Assembly: GCA_022393335.1 (NCBI GenBank)
Contig: JAJEKB010001370.1
Coordinates: 62,001-126,000, forward strand
Direction of reading: 5' to 3'
Origin: Macrotrachela quadricornifera
Lineage: Eukaryota; Rotifera; Eurotatoria; Philodinida; Philodinidae
DNA: 64,000 nt
Shown here: positions 22,511 to 36,648 of the stretch, in pieces
Layout of the letters: each line of letters opens with the position of its first letter
Numbering within the stretch: position 1 is the first letter of the stretch
Notes under the pieces: model-generated
Databases searched by the model: none
Told to the model about the DNA's origin: nothing
Seen by the model: the letters and a program-made list of their open reading frames with translations, nothing else
Position numbers and translations under genes: made by a program

Positions 22511-24091
22511 TAAGAACGACATGGTACTAATTTAAATGTATGAAACAAATAAAAGAATTGGCCATTGATATTATTTTTATACAACTAGTTTTGTAATCTT
22601 TATTTTTATTTTAATTACCAATATATTTTTTCTTCAATAAGCTTTTTCTCAAAATTTTTTCTTTAGTGAATATTATATTACTATGTTTTAATTCATTTTT
22701 GTTTAATAATAATCATATTATAACTTAAAATAACAAACGTGTCCTTGTGAGAGTTATGTCTCGAATATCGAAAGCAAAATACGATTAGTGCTGATCAATT
22801 CAGTACACATCTATTTGACGTTCGATTAGAAATATTTTTAAGCATACATAACGATCGAAATTAGTCTAGTGCAAATAATAAATCACTGAAATTTTGTAGT
22901 TCATCAATGGTAAGAACAGATGTAAATTGAATTTATATATTACTATATATATATAATGTAAATAAAATCAAGTGTAGCGAAATTTACCAATAAAAAGAAA
23001 GTAGAAAGTGTTTACTTTGGCAAACATAATACGAATAAAGTAAAGAAAAAAACAAACTAATATCGAAATAAAGGTAGGCAAATATTCATTTACTGCTTAA
23101 ATATCAGAAAAAGATTGTCATGATAAATTAAAATAATTGTTGACAATTAGAAATTGCGAGATCAGATCATTTTTAAGTCCTAGTTTAGAGTAAACCTTTC
23201 AGAATCTATTCTAATTAAATGTAGAAATATTCTTAAAAACTGGTTTTTTTAATCAATTCATTCAATAACAAATAGGTTTTTTGGTCATTTGTGCTGAATT
23301 TTGCTTTGATTTATATCATATTTCACCAAAAACGATGAAAAATTTAACTACAATCAATATTTTTGGTATTAATAACGTCTTACTTTCGGTTACAGTCTCG
23401 ACAAAGTTAAAATTTTTAGTTCACGATCTAATCACGCATATCTAGAGGCATAGAATTATTCTACTCTATCCTCTAGAGTAGAATAGGTTCAAGATAAGAA
23501 AATCAACCGAATGAAAAAGATAGATGATTTCTTAAAACAATGTGTAAGAATGTCATATGTTCAAAAAGGTCTATACGAATCGAATCAAGAAAAAATGATG
23601 ATTATATTGAGACAAAATTAATGGTCGACAATGAAAAATCTGTGCGTAATACTCTAGCTAGTCCATGTACAAGTCAAAGAGTTTAAATATATTGAAAAAA
23701 TGTGATAGTATTTTCATATTTATTACTATCCGAGTCTTCTATCTAATATTAGATCAAGGAGAAGTGAAGAAAAACTTCATAAGGTAGAGAAAAGTCATGA
23801 TCTTGTGATGTAAAGTAAGATACGATTTGCAAAATTTTTCTCAATCAGGATATAGAACAGAAAAAAGCTTACCCTGCACATCTCTATTCTTCATGAAGGA
23901 CATCGTAAACAAAGTAAGTAGACTTTCTATACTTTTTGTTTATTAAAATTAAAATAGAAAAGAATTCTTATTTTCTTCAGCATTTATTGATGTACTTAAT
24001 CTATTATCTTTATTTTTCACATAAAAAAATATGAAAAAACTCCTAACATCTTTTTTTTATTTTTTTAACAAAAAGAAAAAACAATTTTTTT
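22511..24091. other. Intergenic, nothing recognised
   Basis: AT-rich sequence between the converging MS4A-like gene and MRPL19. A small inverted sequence (TTCTACTCTA ... TAGAGTAGAA, about 23458-23486) could form a hairpin around TCCTCTAGAG. No gene is supported. Confidence 0.35.
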
Positions 24092-25395
24092 TTATTTCGA
24101 ATTAGATGAATTTGGACGTTTTGGTTGATTTGAATCATCTAAAATTGCTTTTCTTCCAGATGATTTTGGTCTTGCTCGTGTAATCTTCACATTCTCTTTA
24201 CTATCAATACGATATTGTGCTAAATCTTCTTTATGTTTCTCAATATCTTCATAAATTTCAGCTCGATCATCATCATGAATTTCTGTTCGATATTGTCTCA
24301 TTATATCCCATTGACGCCATGGTTCACCATAACGTTCTGCTGCTTTTCGTACACTTCGTGGTAATGATGGTAAAAGAACACCTTTTAAATCGTGACGTTC
24401 CCATTTATATTGCCAATGAGTACTAGTTATTGGTACCTAAAATCATAAAATTATTTTTTTTAATAATTTTAAAAAAAAAAGAATAATCTACTTGAATTGT
24501 ATTCAAAGGTACACCAGCACCAGGTGGTAATTTAACTGGTTCCATATCAAATGGAAATGTACAATATTCAGGTGGTGCATCACGTAAATAAGCAAGATTA
24601 TCATCTAAACGTCTTTCAAGTTTAAGAACTTCAATTTTAGTTATTGTTGGATTATATAATTCGTAAATGATTTCAACGCCTTAAAAAAAATCAAAAATTT
24701 TAATTGAAGTATAAATACGAAAATTTTTACCTAATCCATCAATAATATTTCTTAGCGTAAATTGATGTTTAAGTCCATGTCTTTCACGTAGAATACATAT
24801 ACCAACAAATCTATTACGTCGATTAGGTGCATATGGATCAGCTGATGTTACAGCAAGAACACTTCCTAATAATAACAAAAGAATATTCATTAGGAAAAGC
24901 AAAATAAACTTTTTCATAAATCCTAACCAACATAAAATTCTGGTATATCAATCTGTTGTCTTCGACGAAACATATCTTTTCGTTCCAATTTTTCAAGTAT
25001 TCGATCACGTAAATGCGGAACAGGATTTGGTAAAAAATCAGGAAAAACATATCTGTCAATGATAATAAATAAAATATTTCTTTTTTCAATAATTTCTTTT
25101 TTTACTTGAAATCATGTGGTGTAGTACGTAGTTTTTCATTTTTGTCATCTTTCGGTGGAGTTACATCAATAGCTGCACCACCTTTAGCTTTACCTAATGG
25201 TGAATGTCTATGATGTTCAACAAGATGATCAGCAATATGTCCACGTTGTTTATATCGAACAGATAATATTAAGACTAGAATATAATAATGAAATAGTTTT
25301 ATTTTTCTATGAAAATTAATTTTTAATTAACCTGATCTTAATATATGTTGATTATTTAATAGAAATGTATTACTATTAAAAAGTGATAATGCCAT
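24092..25395 (-). CDS. MRPL19: Mitochondrial ribosomal protein bL19m, six exons, 341 aa
   Basis: Structural protein of the mitochondrial large ribosomal subunit, on the subunit interface. Exons (minus): 25395-25332, 25274-25106, 25052-24928, 24865-24731, 24679-24492, 24436-24092; all phases fit. The bL19 core reads [40 protein letters not shown] and [19 protein letters not shown], then [20 protein letters not shown]. The C-terminal mitochondrial extension [19 protein letters not shown] is also shared with animal MRPL19. The first exon encodes a short hydrophobic/basic presequence ([15 protein letters not shown]) suited to import. The start lies only 63 bp downstream of the IARS2 stop, with an acceptor-like AG between. 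The protein is complete and close to the usual family length. Confidence 0.95.
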
Positions 25396-25420
25396 TTATT
25401 ATTTTTTTTTTAAAATTTCA

Positions 25421-25434
25421 TCTAAAAATAATTG
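25421..25434 (-). promoter_or_regulatory. Splice-acceptor-like site between IARS2 and MRPL19
   Basis: Read on the minus strand, the 63-bp gap holds a pyrimidine-rich tract ending TTTTTAG (AG at 25423-25422), 26 nt ahead of the MRPL19 ATG. No upstream donor belonging to MRPL19 is visible, so it is a candidate spliced-leader trans-splice acceptor. The first nucleotides after it open a three-codon upstream frame (ATG AAA TTT TAA). Function is inferred, not shown. Confidence 0.5.
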
Positions 25435-25458
25435 AAAATCAAAACTAAAGAATATATC

Positions 25459-29347
<3,889 letters not shown>

Positions 29348-29365
29348 CTAGTATACAGAGAAGAA
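29348..29365 (-). promoter_or_regulatory. Splice-acceptor-like site directly before the IARS2 start
   Basis: Minus-strand sequence reads TTCTTCTCTGTATACTAG immediately followed by the ATG of IARS2. A pyrimidine tract ending in TAG with the ATG at the very next base is what a spliced-leader acceptor would look like. The gap to the CDIPT stop is 234 bp. A cis intron with an untranslated first exon is the alternative. Confidence 0.5.
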
Positions 29366-29581
29366 GAACAATATATAGATATATATATTGATATAAGAAT
29401 AAAATGAGACAATATGTAAAATAGACATACACACAATAATGACGTTTAAAAAAAAAATTTCCATTCATATAGATGGATATATAATGTTTTTTTTTCTCTC
29501 AAAAAATCAAAGCAAATGACTAGTTGACAATAAAATGTTTAAGAATAATTATCGGAAGAAAAAGTTATAAAATCAAGTTGT

Positions 29582-30593
29582 TTAATTTGTTTTAGGTTTG
29601 CTTGCTCGTTCTGCTTCATCAATTGCGGCCATATCAAGAGCAGCTGTATAAAGATGAATTAAACTGATTATTTGTTTTAAAATCATTATTGGTGTTACAG
29701 CATAAAGAATAATACGCCAGAGACCCACTGCATAACCACCACAGGTAAATACTAAAAATTTCAAAAATACAAATAACTTTTTAAAAAAAGATTTTTCTTT
29801 TAATTTTTACCTGCTGGACCTTCACCAAAATAAAGCATATAAACCATTGAAAACCAAAGTTCATTTCCTGCACACATTGTAAAAAGAACTTTCTAAAAAA
29901 CAATTAAAAAAAAATAAAATAATGAATAATTTCAATAATTAATCATACACGTGATGTATAATAAAGACGTAGAACAGGATTGCCTGAAAGATCTATTTTC
30001 TTATGACTTTCGGATCCTTTAACTGTTGCACTAGAATAATTCAAAAATTATTATAAAATCTAATTATATAAAAAATATTTACGCATGTAAATGAAGCCAA
30101 TGGCTAGCAACATCAATTGCAGCCCAAAGTTGAAAGAAAAGTGCCCATTTTGGATAAAACATTGCCAAAACAAAACATAAACACATGGTCGAACATCGAT
30201 CAACAAGCATATCAAACATTGCTCCAAATTTAGTACCTACATATTCATTATCAAAGCATTTTTCTATTAAAAAAATCTTATAATTTACTTTGACCAAGTG
30301 CACGTGCAGCATGTCCATCAAGTGCATCAAGAAATTCACTTGTTAAATAACAAAATATTGTTATTTTCGGATGCGATGGCATAAAATAAAATGAAACAAT
30401 CGAAAGAAAAACTCGTAAATAACCTACAAAATAATATTAATTAATTTTAAAATTAATTTCTTTTTTTCTTTCTACCAATAATATTCGGTATGAATAAAAA
30501 TATATTATTTGTTTTAAGTAAAGCTTCAAGCGAATCAATCTTTTGTGCTTCTGTTGCAACTTTTTTTGTTGTCGAAGTAGTAGTCGATGCCAT
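29582..30593 (-). CDS. CDIPT: Phosphatidylinositol synthase, six exons, 246 aa
   Basis: Integral ER membrane enzyme that joins CDP-diacylglycerol and myo-inositol to make phosphatidylinositol. Exons (minus): 30593-30476, 30423-30289, 30236-30083, 30030-29949, 29892-29811, 29751-29582, phases consistent. The CDP-alcohol phosphotransferase signature D-x2-D-G-x2-A-R-x8-G-x3-D-x3-D is complete: D72, D75, G76, A79, R80, G89, D93, D97, within LDALDGHAARALGQSTKFGA and MFDMLVDRC. Further family landmarks are DLSGNPVLRLYYTSR, LFTMCAGNELWF and the C-terminal LIHLYTAALDMAAIDEAERA. Several hydrophobic helices are present. The protein has a slightly longer, Thr-rich N-terminus than the human enzyme. The start lies 32 bp after the METTL4 stop. 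Function is confidently assigned. Confidence 0.96.
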
Positions 30594-30605
30594 ATTTAAA
30601 TATAT

Positions 30606-30619
30606 CTGAAATATAAATA
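30606..30619 (-). promoter_or_regulatory. Splice-acceptor-like site between METTL4 and CDIPT
   Basis: The 32-bp gap contains, on the minus strand, TTTATATTTCAG (AG at 30607-30606) 12 nt ahead of the CDIPT ATG. It sits right after the METTL4 stop codon (30626), leaving no room for an ordinary promoter or terminator. It is a strong candidate trans-splice acceptor. Confidence 0.55.
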
Positions 30620-30625
30620 AATAAA

Positions 30626-32899
30626 TTATATATTTATCTCTTCAAATAAATCAATAGATTGATGTTTTAAAACCTATAAAAAGAAATTATTTTTTAATAA
30701 AATATTTTTGGAATTTTTTACTTCATTTCCTATAGATGTAAAATTAGGTAATAGATTTCTTGCATATAATTCTAAACAATGATCTATTTCATTATTTGGA
30801 AAATTAATTAAATTTTGAAATAATAAATGTAATGCAGGTTTTGTTGAATGAATTAAAGCAGGTACCTAAATAAATAATAAAATCTAGAGAAAAATATAAA
30901 ATTAATTAAGTTCAATACACTGCATATAATTTTTGTTTCTTTCAATGAATTGAAACGATTACCATCTCCTGTATAGCCAAGTATTAAGGTTTCATACGAT
31001 TTTTTATCTACAGATGTTAAATCAAGTACTGGTTCACCAGATCTAGTTACCTAAAAATATATATTAGAGATTTAATAGTTTTTAGTATTTATCAAATATA
31101 CTTTCAACCAATACCAAGTAGTTAAATATTGACAATTCCATTTATTAAATAAATCATTTTTGATAAATTCTTCAATTTTATCAGAATTTGTTGACCAACA
31201 ACAAATTAATGATGATTGTGTTCGATCAATTAAATATTCAATAGGTAAACTTTTAATATCATTGAAATCTGACCAATTATATGGATGTTTTCGTCGTACA
31301 CTTTTATTTAACCATGGAGGATCAAGTACAATAAATGAATATTTTCTTTCATCTTTTAAAAATAAATATTTAATTTCTTTTTGTTTTTAATTTTAAATTA
31401 AAATAAAAATAATTTCCTCACCACTTACAAGTAATCTAGCATTTTTCATATCAGACCATAAAAATCGACAATTTGCTGGTAATATGATTTGTCCACTAAT
31501 AGCCGTATCAATTATACTTGCATGATTTTTATTATAAGTATAAAGAATATTTGTTTGTATACCCAATTTTGATGCACGAAGAAAATAATCTTTTAAAATT
31601 TATTTATAAAGAAAAAAGTTTTTTTTTTTTTCGAATAATAATTTTTACCTGTTAAAAGAATTTGTTGAATTGGTGGAATGTGATCACATTGTTGAGTAGC
31701 AATTTCAGCAAAAGGAATACTATTGAATACATGTTCACTTTGAGTTAATGACAGAGAATTATTTAATGATAATTTACTTTTACAAAAATTCACTGCTTTA
31801 TTAATCTATTAATAAAATTTATGTATACAAATTATTTTTTTCAAAAGATTAACTAACTGTTGATATTATATCATTGTTAGTTTCATTGAAGGCTTCATCA
31901 TAACACCGTTTCTAAAAAGTATACAACGATTAGAAGCGTCCATAAGAACATTACATTCAACTCACGTTATATCTCAGAAACCAAATCAAGTTTTTTAATA
32001 GGTTAATATTAATATTTATGCTAAAATATATTCGATTGTCTATCTCGATTTAATACTTAAAACAGTATGATAACTTTAGCGAAATATATCAGCATTGTAT
32101 GCAACAGTTTCCTTTTTATACTATCAAAAAACAATTTCACCAAATGATTTAATCATCTTATATTCTTTGAATTCTTTAATTTTATAAGCTTATAATGTAT
32201 TTTTAGCTGTTTTTAATACTCAGAGAGAACTATCGAGAAAATGAATGATCTGCTATTTGATTTCTATCCAGATAATTGGTAATTGACGTTTAATACTAGT
32301 CTTCAATTTTCTATTAAAAAAAAGTTCTGTATATCCTTGTTTTCAAAACTGCAATATTTGATTGATTTATTAGAAGGATCAATGTACACTAAACTCATGA
32401 GCTTTTTATTTATTGAAAGTTATCATTAGATTCCGTCGAACCTGTATCATATCCAAACTCACATGTGCTTGAGCTTATGTACTCTAGCTACGAACTATTT
32501 CTATGGGGAATATCGTGATCGTTGAGTGACAAAATAATTGAAAAAAAAGCATCTTGTAACTTCGGAGTGACTGTTGGAATTGAATTAGAAAATATCATTG
32601 AGAGTATAAAGGGTACAATCCTAATTCATATTCAAAAAAAAAACTTAATCAGGCAGATTCGAATGTCAAAACCATCATACCGCATTTTTCTTTTTCTTCT
32701 TTTTCTTCACTTGTTCGTTATTTGTCATTCGAAATGGTCGTTCAACGTAAAATAAATCTTTCTTCCATGTTAAATTTTTTATACTGTCTGCTGTATTAAT
32801 TTTTCTCCAATCTTTTGTATGTGCATAGGTATGAGTCAAAAATGAGTATTGATCAAGGACGATGAATTGTTTGTCGTCGTGGCAATGAATCACTGACAT
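30626..32899 (-). CDS. METTL4: METTL4-type adenine-N6 methyltransferase, eight exons, 398 aa
   Basis: MT-A70 family methyltransferase. Animal METTL4 enzymes modify adenine in snRNA and have been linked to 6mA in DNA. Exons (minus): 32899-32681, 31911-31858, 31805-31649, 31589-31422, 31376-31102, 31050-30919, 30865-30722, 30673-30626. The catalytic DPPW is intact at residues 218-221, in FIVLDPPWLNKSVRR. Other METTL4 landmarks are LPANCRFLWSDM, LTTWYWLKVTRSGEPV, ETLILGYTGDG, SVPALIHSTKPALH, and the C-terminal LELYARNLLPNFTSIGNEVL. Exon 1 (MSVIH...VLDQYSFL) is less certain; it was chosen because it resembles the METTL4 N-terminus and joins in phase to KRCYDEAFN after a lysine run. The intron after it is 769 bp, long for this locus. 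An AG after CTTT (32918-32917) lies 17 nt before the start. The first gene of the putative operon. Confidence 0.9.
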
Positions 32900-33560
32900 G
32901 TTGAAATATTTATAATCTAAAGAATATGTGACGTGGCATATTAAAATTAAAGAGACAAAAAAAAATGTTTCAATTTTTTTTAATCATCATGTTTTTGAAA
33001 TGAGAGAATAGAAGATACAAAGAAACCAACAAGAAAGAAAGAAAAACAAATGATATTTATTGTTGTTTTACAGCAAAAGAAAAAGAAGAAGAAAACAGAA
33101 AGAGAGAAAAGTCAAATGTTTTTTAAACACAGTTAAATTTTTCCTTCATTCTTTCTAAATTGTTCAAGAAGATTTTCCAGCGCATTTATCTTTCAAACAA
33201 TACAGTGACAAAACAATACACATAAACAATCTAGCAATTGACAGGAAGAAAAAAAAACACATAAGTATATATATATATATATATGTCTAGCTAGAAGATA
33301 AGGAAAAAGAACTAAATACACGCAGGTTTTTTTCTTCTAATATAAGTAATTGAAATATATGTTCAAGAGAAATAATTAATTCCACTGACCAAATTAAAGA
33401 AAAAAGTCAGAGAATTGACTTTAACAATAAAGTAATGCGCAGCCAGAATAAAGAGACAAATGAAAAAGAAAAAAGAAAAAAAGAAATCAACATATACAAA
33501 CAAAAAAGGGAAGAAAAAAATGAATGTATCTATATTTGTTCTTCAATTAGATTTTTTTTG
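32900..33560. other. Intergenic, AT-rich with an AT run
   Basis: It separates the nuclear-protein gene from METTL4, both on the minus strand. An AT dinucleotide run lies at about 33264-33284, and A-rich purine tracts occupy 33040-33120 and 33460-33520. A 69-residue plus frame starting near 33460 overlaps the antisense of the next gene and is not considered real. Confidence 0.35.
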
Positions 33561-35047
33561 TTATTTACGTGGTCGTAATTTTCGTAAATATTCTCCACTT
33601 GATTCTGGTGTTGTTGATGTTGGTGTTTTTTTATTTCCACTTGTTCGTGCTTTTTTCGGTGGTGTTTGAACAGTTTCATTTTCACTTGCAGCAGCTGTTG
33701 GTTTTTTTGCTGATTCGTTTTCTTCTTCCGTATCAACATCGATTTGTTCTTCATCATTTGATTTAGTAGATTTTTTACCTTTTGGTGATGATTTTCTCTT
33801 TTTTGCAGCACTAACGGATGGTGATGTTGATGCTCCACGTTTTTTTCCAGAACCTGTTGATGTTCTTGCTGTTTTACGTGGTGATGGAGTTTTCTTTTTT
33901 GTTTTACTTTCTTTTATATCATCATCTTCTTCTTCAACATCAGATGGAATTGCATCATGATCAGTTAGATCATTAACTTCTTCGGTTGAACTACTACCTA
34001 CAAAAAAATAAAAAACGAGATATTTAAATGAAAAATAAAAAACATTTTTTAACCTGATGTTGAAATTGGTTGATTACTTGCTTGTATAGCATCTTTAGCT
34101 ACTGCTGCTGCTTGACGTTTTGTACGTTTTGATGGAGGTGAAGATTCACTTTGGCTTGTTGTTAATGCACCGGTGTCTTCAGTTGTTGGATTTTCTTTTT
34201 CATTCATTGATGATGATGAAGTAGTTTTCTTACTACGTGATGATTGGCGTGTTGGTGGTGTTGAAACTGCAGGTGATTTTGCTTTACCACGAGGAGACTA
34301 TTTCATATAAATATTTAAAAAAAATTTAAAATAAACTAGAAAAAGATTTATTACTTTGCTCTTGCGTTCTGGTGTTCCAGATTCAGCTAAAACAGTTGCT
34401 TCGGGAGCTGTTGCTGATGCAGGAACATTATCATTTGATGTTGATGGTGTTGTTGTGGTTTTTTCTTCAATAGGAGGACCAGCATCATTAATAGTAGGTG
34501 CTGGTGCATTTGATAAATCTTCTTTTGCAACATCTGCTGATGTTGATAATGCTGGTTCGGGTTCGGTTGGTGCTGGTGCATCAATCACTGGTGGAATTGT
34601 TGATACAGTACTATCGGTTGGTTCATTCGTTGGTGCTGGAAGAGCATCATTTTGAGTTGAATTTTCAATAGGATTCGATGGTTCTGATGTTGAAACAGAT
34701 TCTTCAACTGGATTATCATTATTTTTAGCTGTTTCATTGTTTGATGAAACTGTATCAACATCTGTTTCTTTATTTTGTCCATTAACATGTACATCTTTCG
34801 TTTCACCTACACCAGTATTTCCATTGACAGTTTCTGTAGTACTATTATCCAAATTATCACTATTTTTATTATTTGTTGTATCATTTTGTCCATTAATAAC
34901 AGGTTGTGGTGGTGTTACTAACTTTTCTGCTCCACCAAGATCATTATTTGATTGTTGTTGTTGTTGAAGTTTTGTTTGAGATATTGCACTACCAAAAACA
35001 GGTGTTGATGATGTCGGATCAAAATCATCGACTGATTGCATCGACAT
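33561..35047 (-). CDS. Disordered, Lys/Ser/Thr-rich probable nuclear protein, three exons, 457 aa
   Basis: Exons (minus): 35047-34355, 34297-34054, 33997-33561, phases consistent. The first 230 residues are acidic and polar (Asn/Thr/Glu/Pro/Ala), the rest strongly basic. Basic patches with small AT-hook-like or nuclear-localisation-like cores recur: KSKSPRGKAK, PPSKRTKRQ, KTKKKTPSPRKTAR, GKKRGAST, KKRKSSPKGKK, and the end YLRKLRPRK. A short acidic run (DVEEEDDDIKE) lies between. No folded domain is visible. Composition resembles chromatin-associated linker or HMG-like proteins, but no family can be named. Many Ser/Thr-Pro sites suggest phosphorylation. It lies 661 bp upstream of METTL4 on the same strand and might belong to the same transcription unit, which I cannot decide. 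Confidence 0.75.
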
Positions 35048-36648
35048 TAGAAGTTTGTTTTATTTAGTTTTAATTAAACACAGAAAAATCTAGAATAAAG
35101 AGAAAATTCTTCGAGTACATTAAATGATTTTTATTGAAAGAAACCACGAATGAAGAATTAGCGACTCTGTGTCATTACCGAAAATCTTATTGGAAAATAC
35201 CAATAAAATATCTTTTAAAAAAAAGTGACAAAGAAAAGAAAGGTTTTTTTTTAATTTTAACTGATCTTTGTTTGTAACCTATGAACAATCATTCTGTTTC
35301 ATATTCTCTTTCTTGATCATTTACTTCTGTCTTTGTTCAATTTAAAGTGCATAAATGTGTTAAATACATAAAAATAATACATTAAAATAAAACTATCTTT
35401 ATTTAATTAATATCTATAAAATTATGAAATAAGATATTAAATTTTTCAATTTCTATTATAATGTCAAACATGTCAAAAAAAGGAAGAATGGAAATATCCT
35501 CACAATAGAAGTACATATTAAAAAAATGGCCGCAATGAGTACTAACCATGCAAATAATATTATATATATTTACGTTATTATTTACAGCTTACAGATTCAA
35601 TGAGTCATAGAAGTCTATTCTTTCAGTTCTGTTGGTAATCGAAAAAGAATATTTATAAGAAGGACTAAAAGTATTTTCGAGAAACAAAATAAATTTAATA
35701 GAATATTTGACATAGTAATACCAAATATGTTAGTACTATTGAATGAATAGTAAATAGAGAAGAAAAATATTTATCTTCTTTAGTTTTTATATTAATTGAT
35801 ATTTGAGAAGAAATCTAATATTAATACATACACTAAATAATTTGTCGCTAGTGTCTACATGATTGAGTTAAACGTGAGAAAAATATGTAATATGGTATTT
35901 GTGAAAGAATTTGAGTTTTGCAAAGTGTTATCAATGTGATATATATATAAAATAGATATATTAAAGTTTTTTTTTACGACAGGAAGAAATATTAAATAGT
36001 TGCTGACAATTTTGCATTAGAAAATTTAGACTTCCATAGAAAAAAGATAAATTCTAACAAATTGAGTACTTTCACTAAATAAGACACTATTTCAATTGAA
36101 AATATTGGTATATAATCAGATACCCTTATCTTAACAATTCTTAGTATATATTTTACAAATATACTACATATAAAAAAGACAAAATGGTCATATTATAGAA
36201 GGGTATAATAAAATAACGATACACGATTTGTTTGTATGAAAAAATCATCGAAAACTACTTTTAGTATAAAAATACCTTGAAAAACATACGTTTTTTCCCT
36301 ACCATCAATCAAAGTGCATAAGCGTGTCAAGATACCAAATAACCAACAGGACATATCTATAAAGAAAAACATGCTAATTAAATCTTGTTAATTATATTCC
36401 TTGAATATAATTTTCAAGATAAAGAAAAAAGATCCTTAAATATGACAAAATAAAGAGTTAATTATTGTTTATTTATTTATTTTAATCAACTGAAATAGAT
36501 AAATTTGATGAAAAAATGCAACTGATCATTATCAATCAATAAAACAATCAATCATGTTTTTCTTTTTTTCTATTCAATGAATCATGTATAATATCTATTG
36601 ATTTAACCTATTTTGTTTTCCTTTTTTTGTGTAAATAAAAATTTGCTA
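35048..36648. other. Intergenic between divergent genes, nothing recognised
   Basis: A 1.6-kb AT-rich gap separating the start of the minus-strand nuclear-protein gene from the start of the plus-strand coiled-coil gene. It must hold both promoters, but no motif stands out. Confidence 0.35.

Noticed and set aside
31160..31390. 76-residue plus-strand frame
   Set aside because: It is antisense to the METTL4 exon that carries DPPW.
33460..33838. Overlapping Lys/Asn and hydrophobic frames on both strands
   Set aside because: They are other-frame readings of the Lys-rich 3' exon and the A-rich flank of the nuclear-protein gene.
34356..34655. 99-residue frame antisense to the nuclear-protein gene
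   Set aside because: It is the complement of a Thr/Ala/Pro-rich exon. The minus-strand reading has three phase-consistent exons and the antisense has none.
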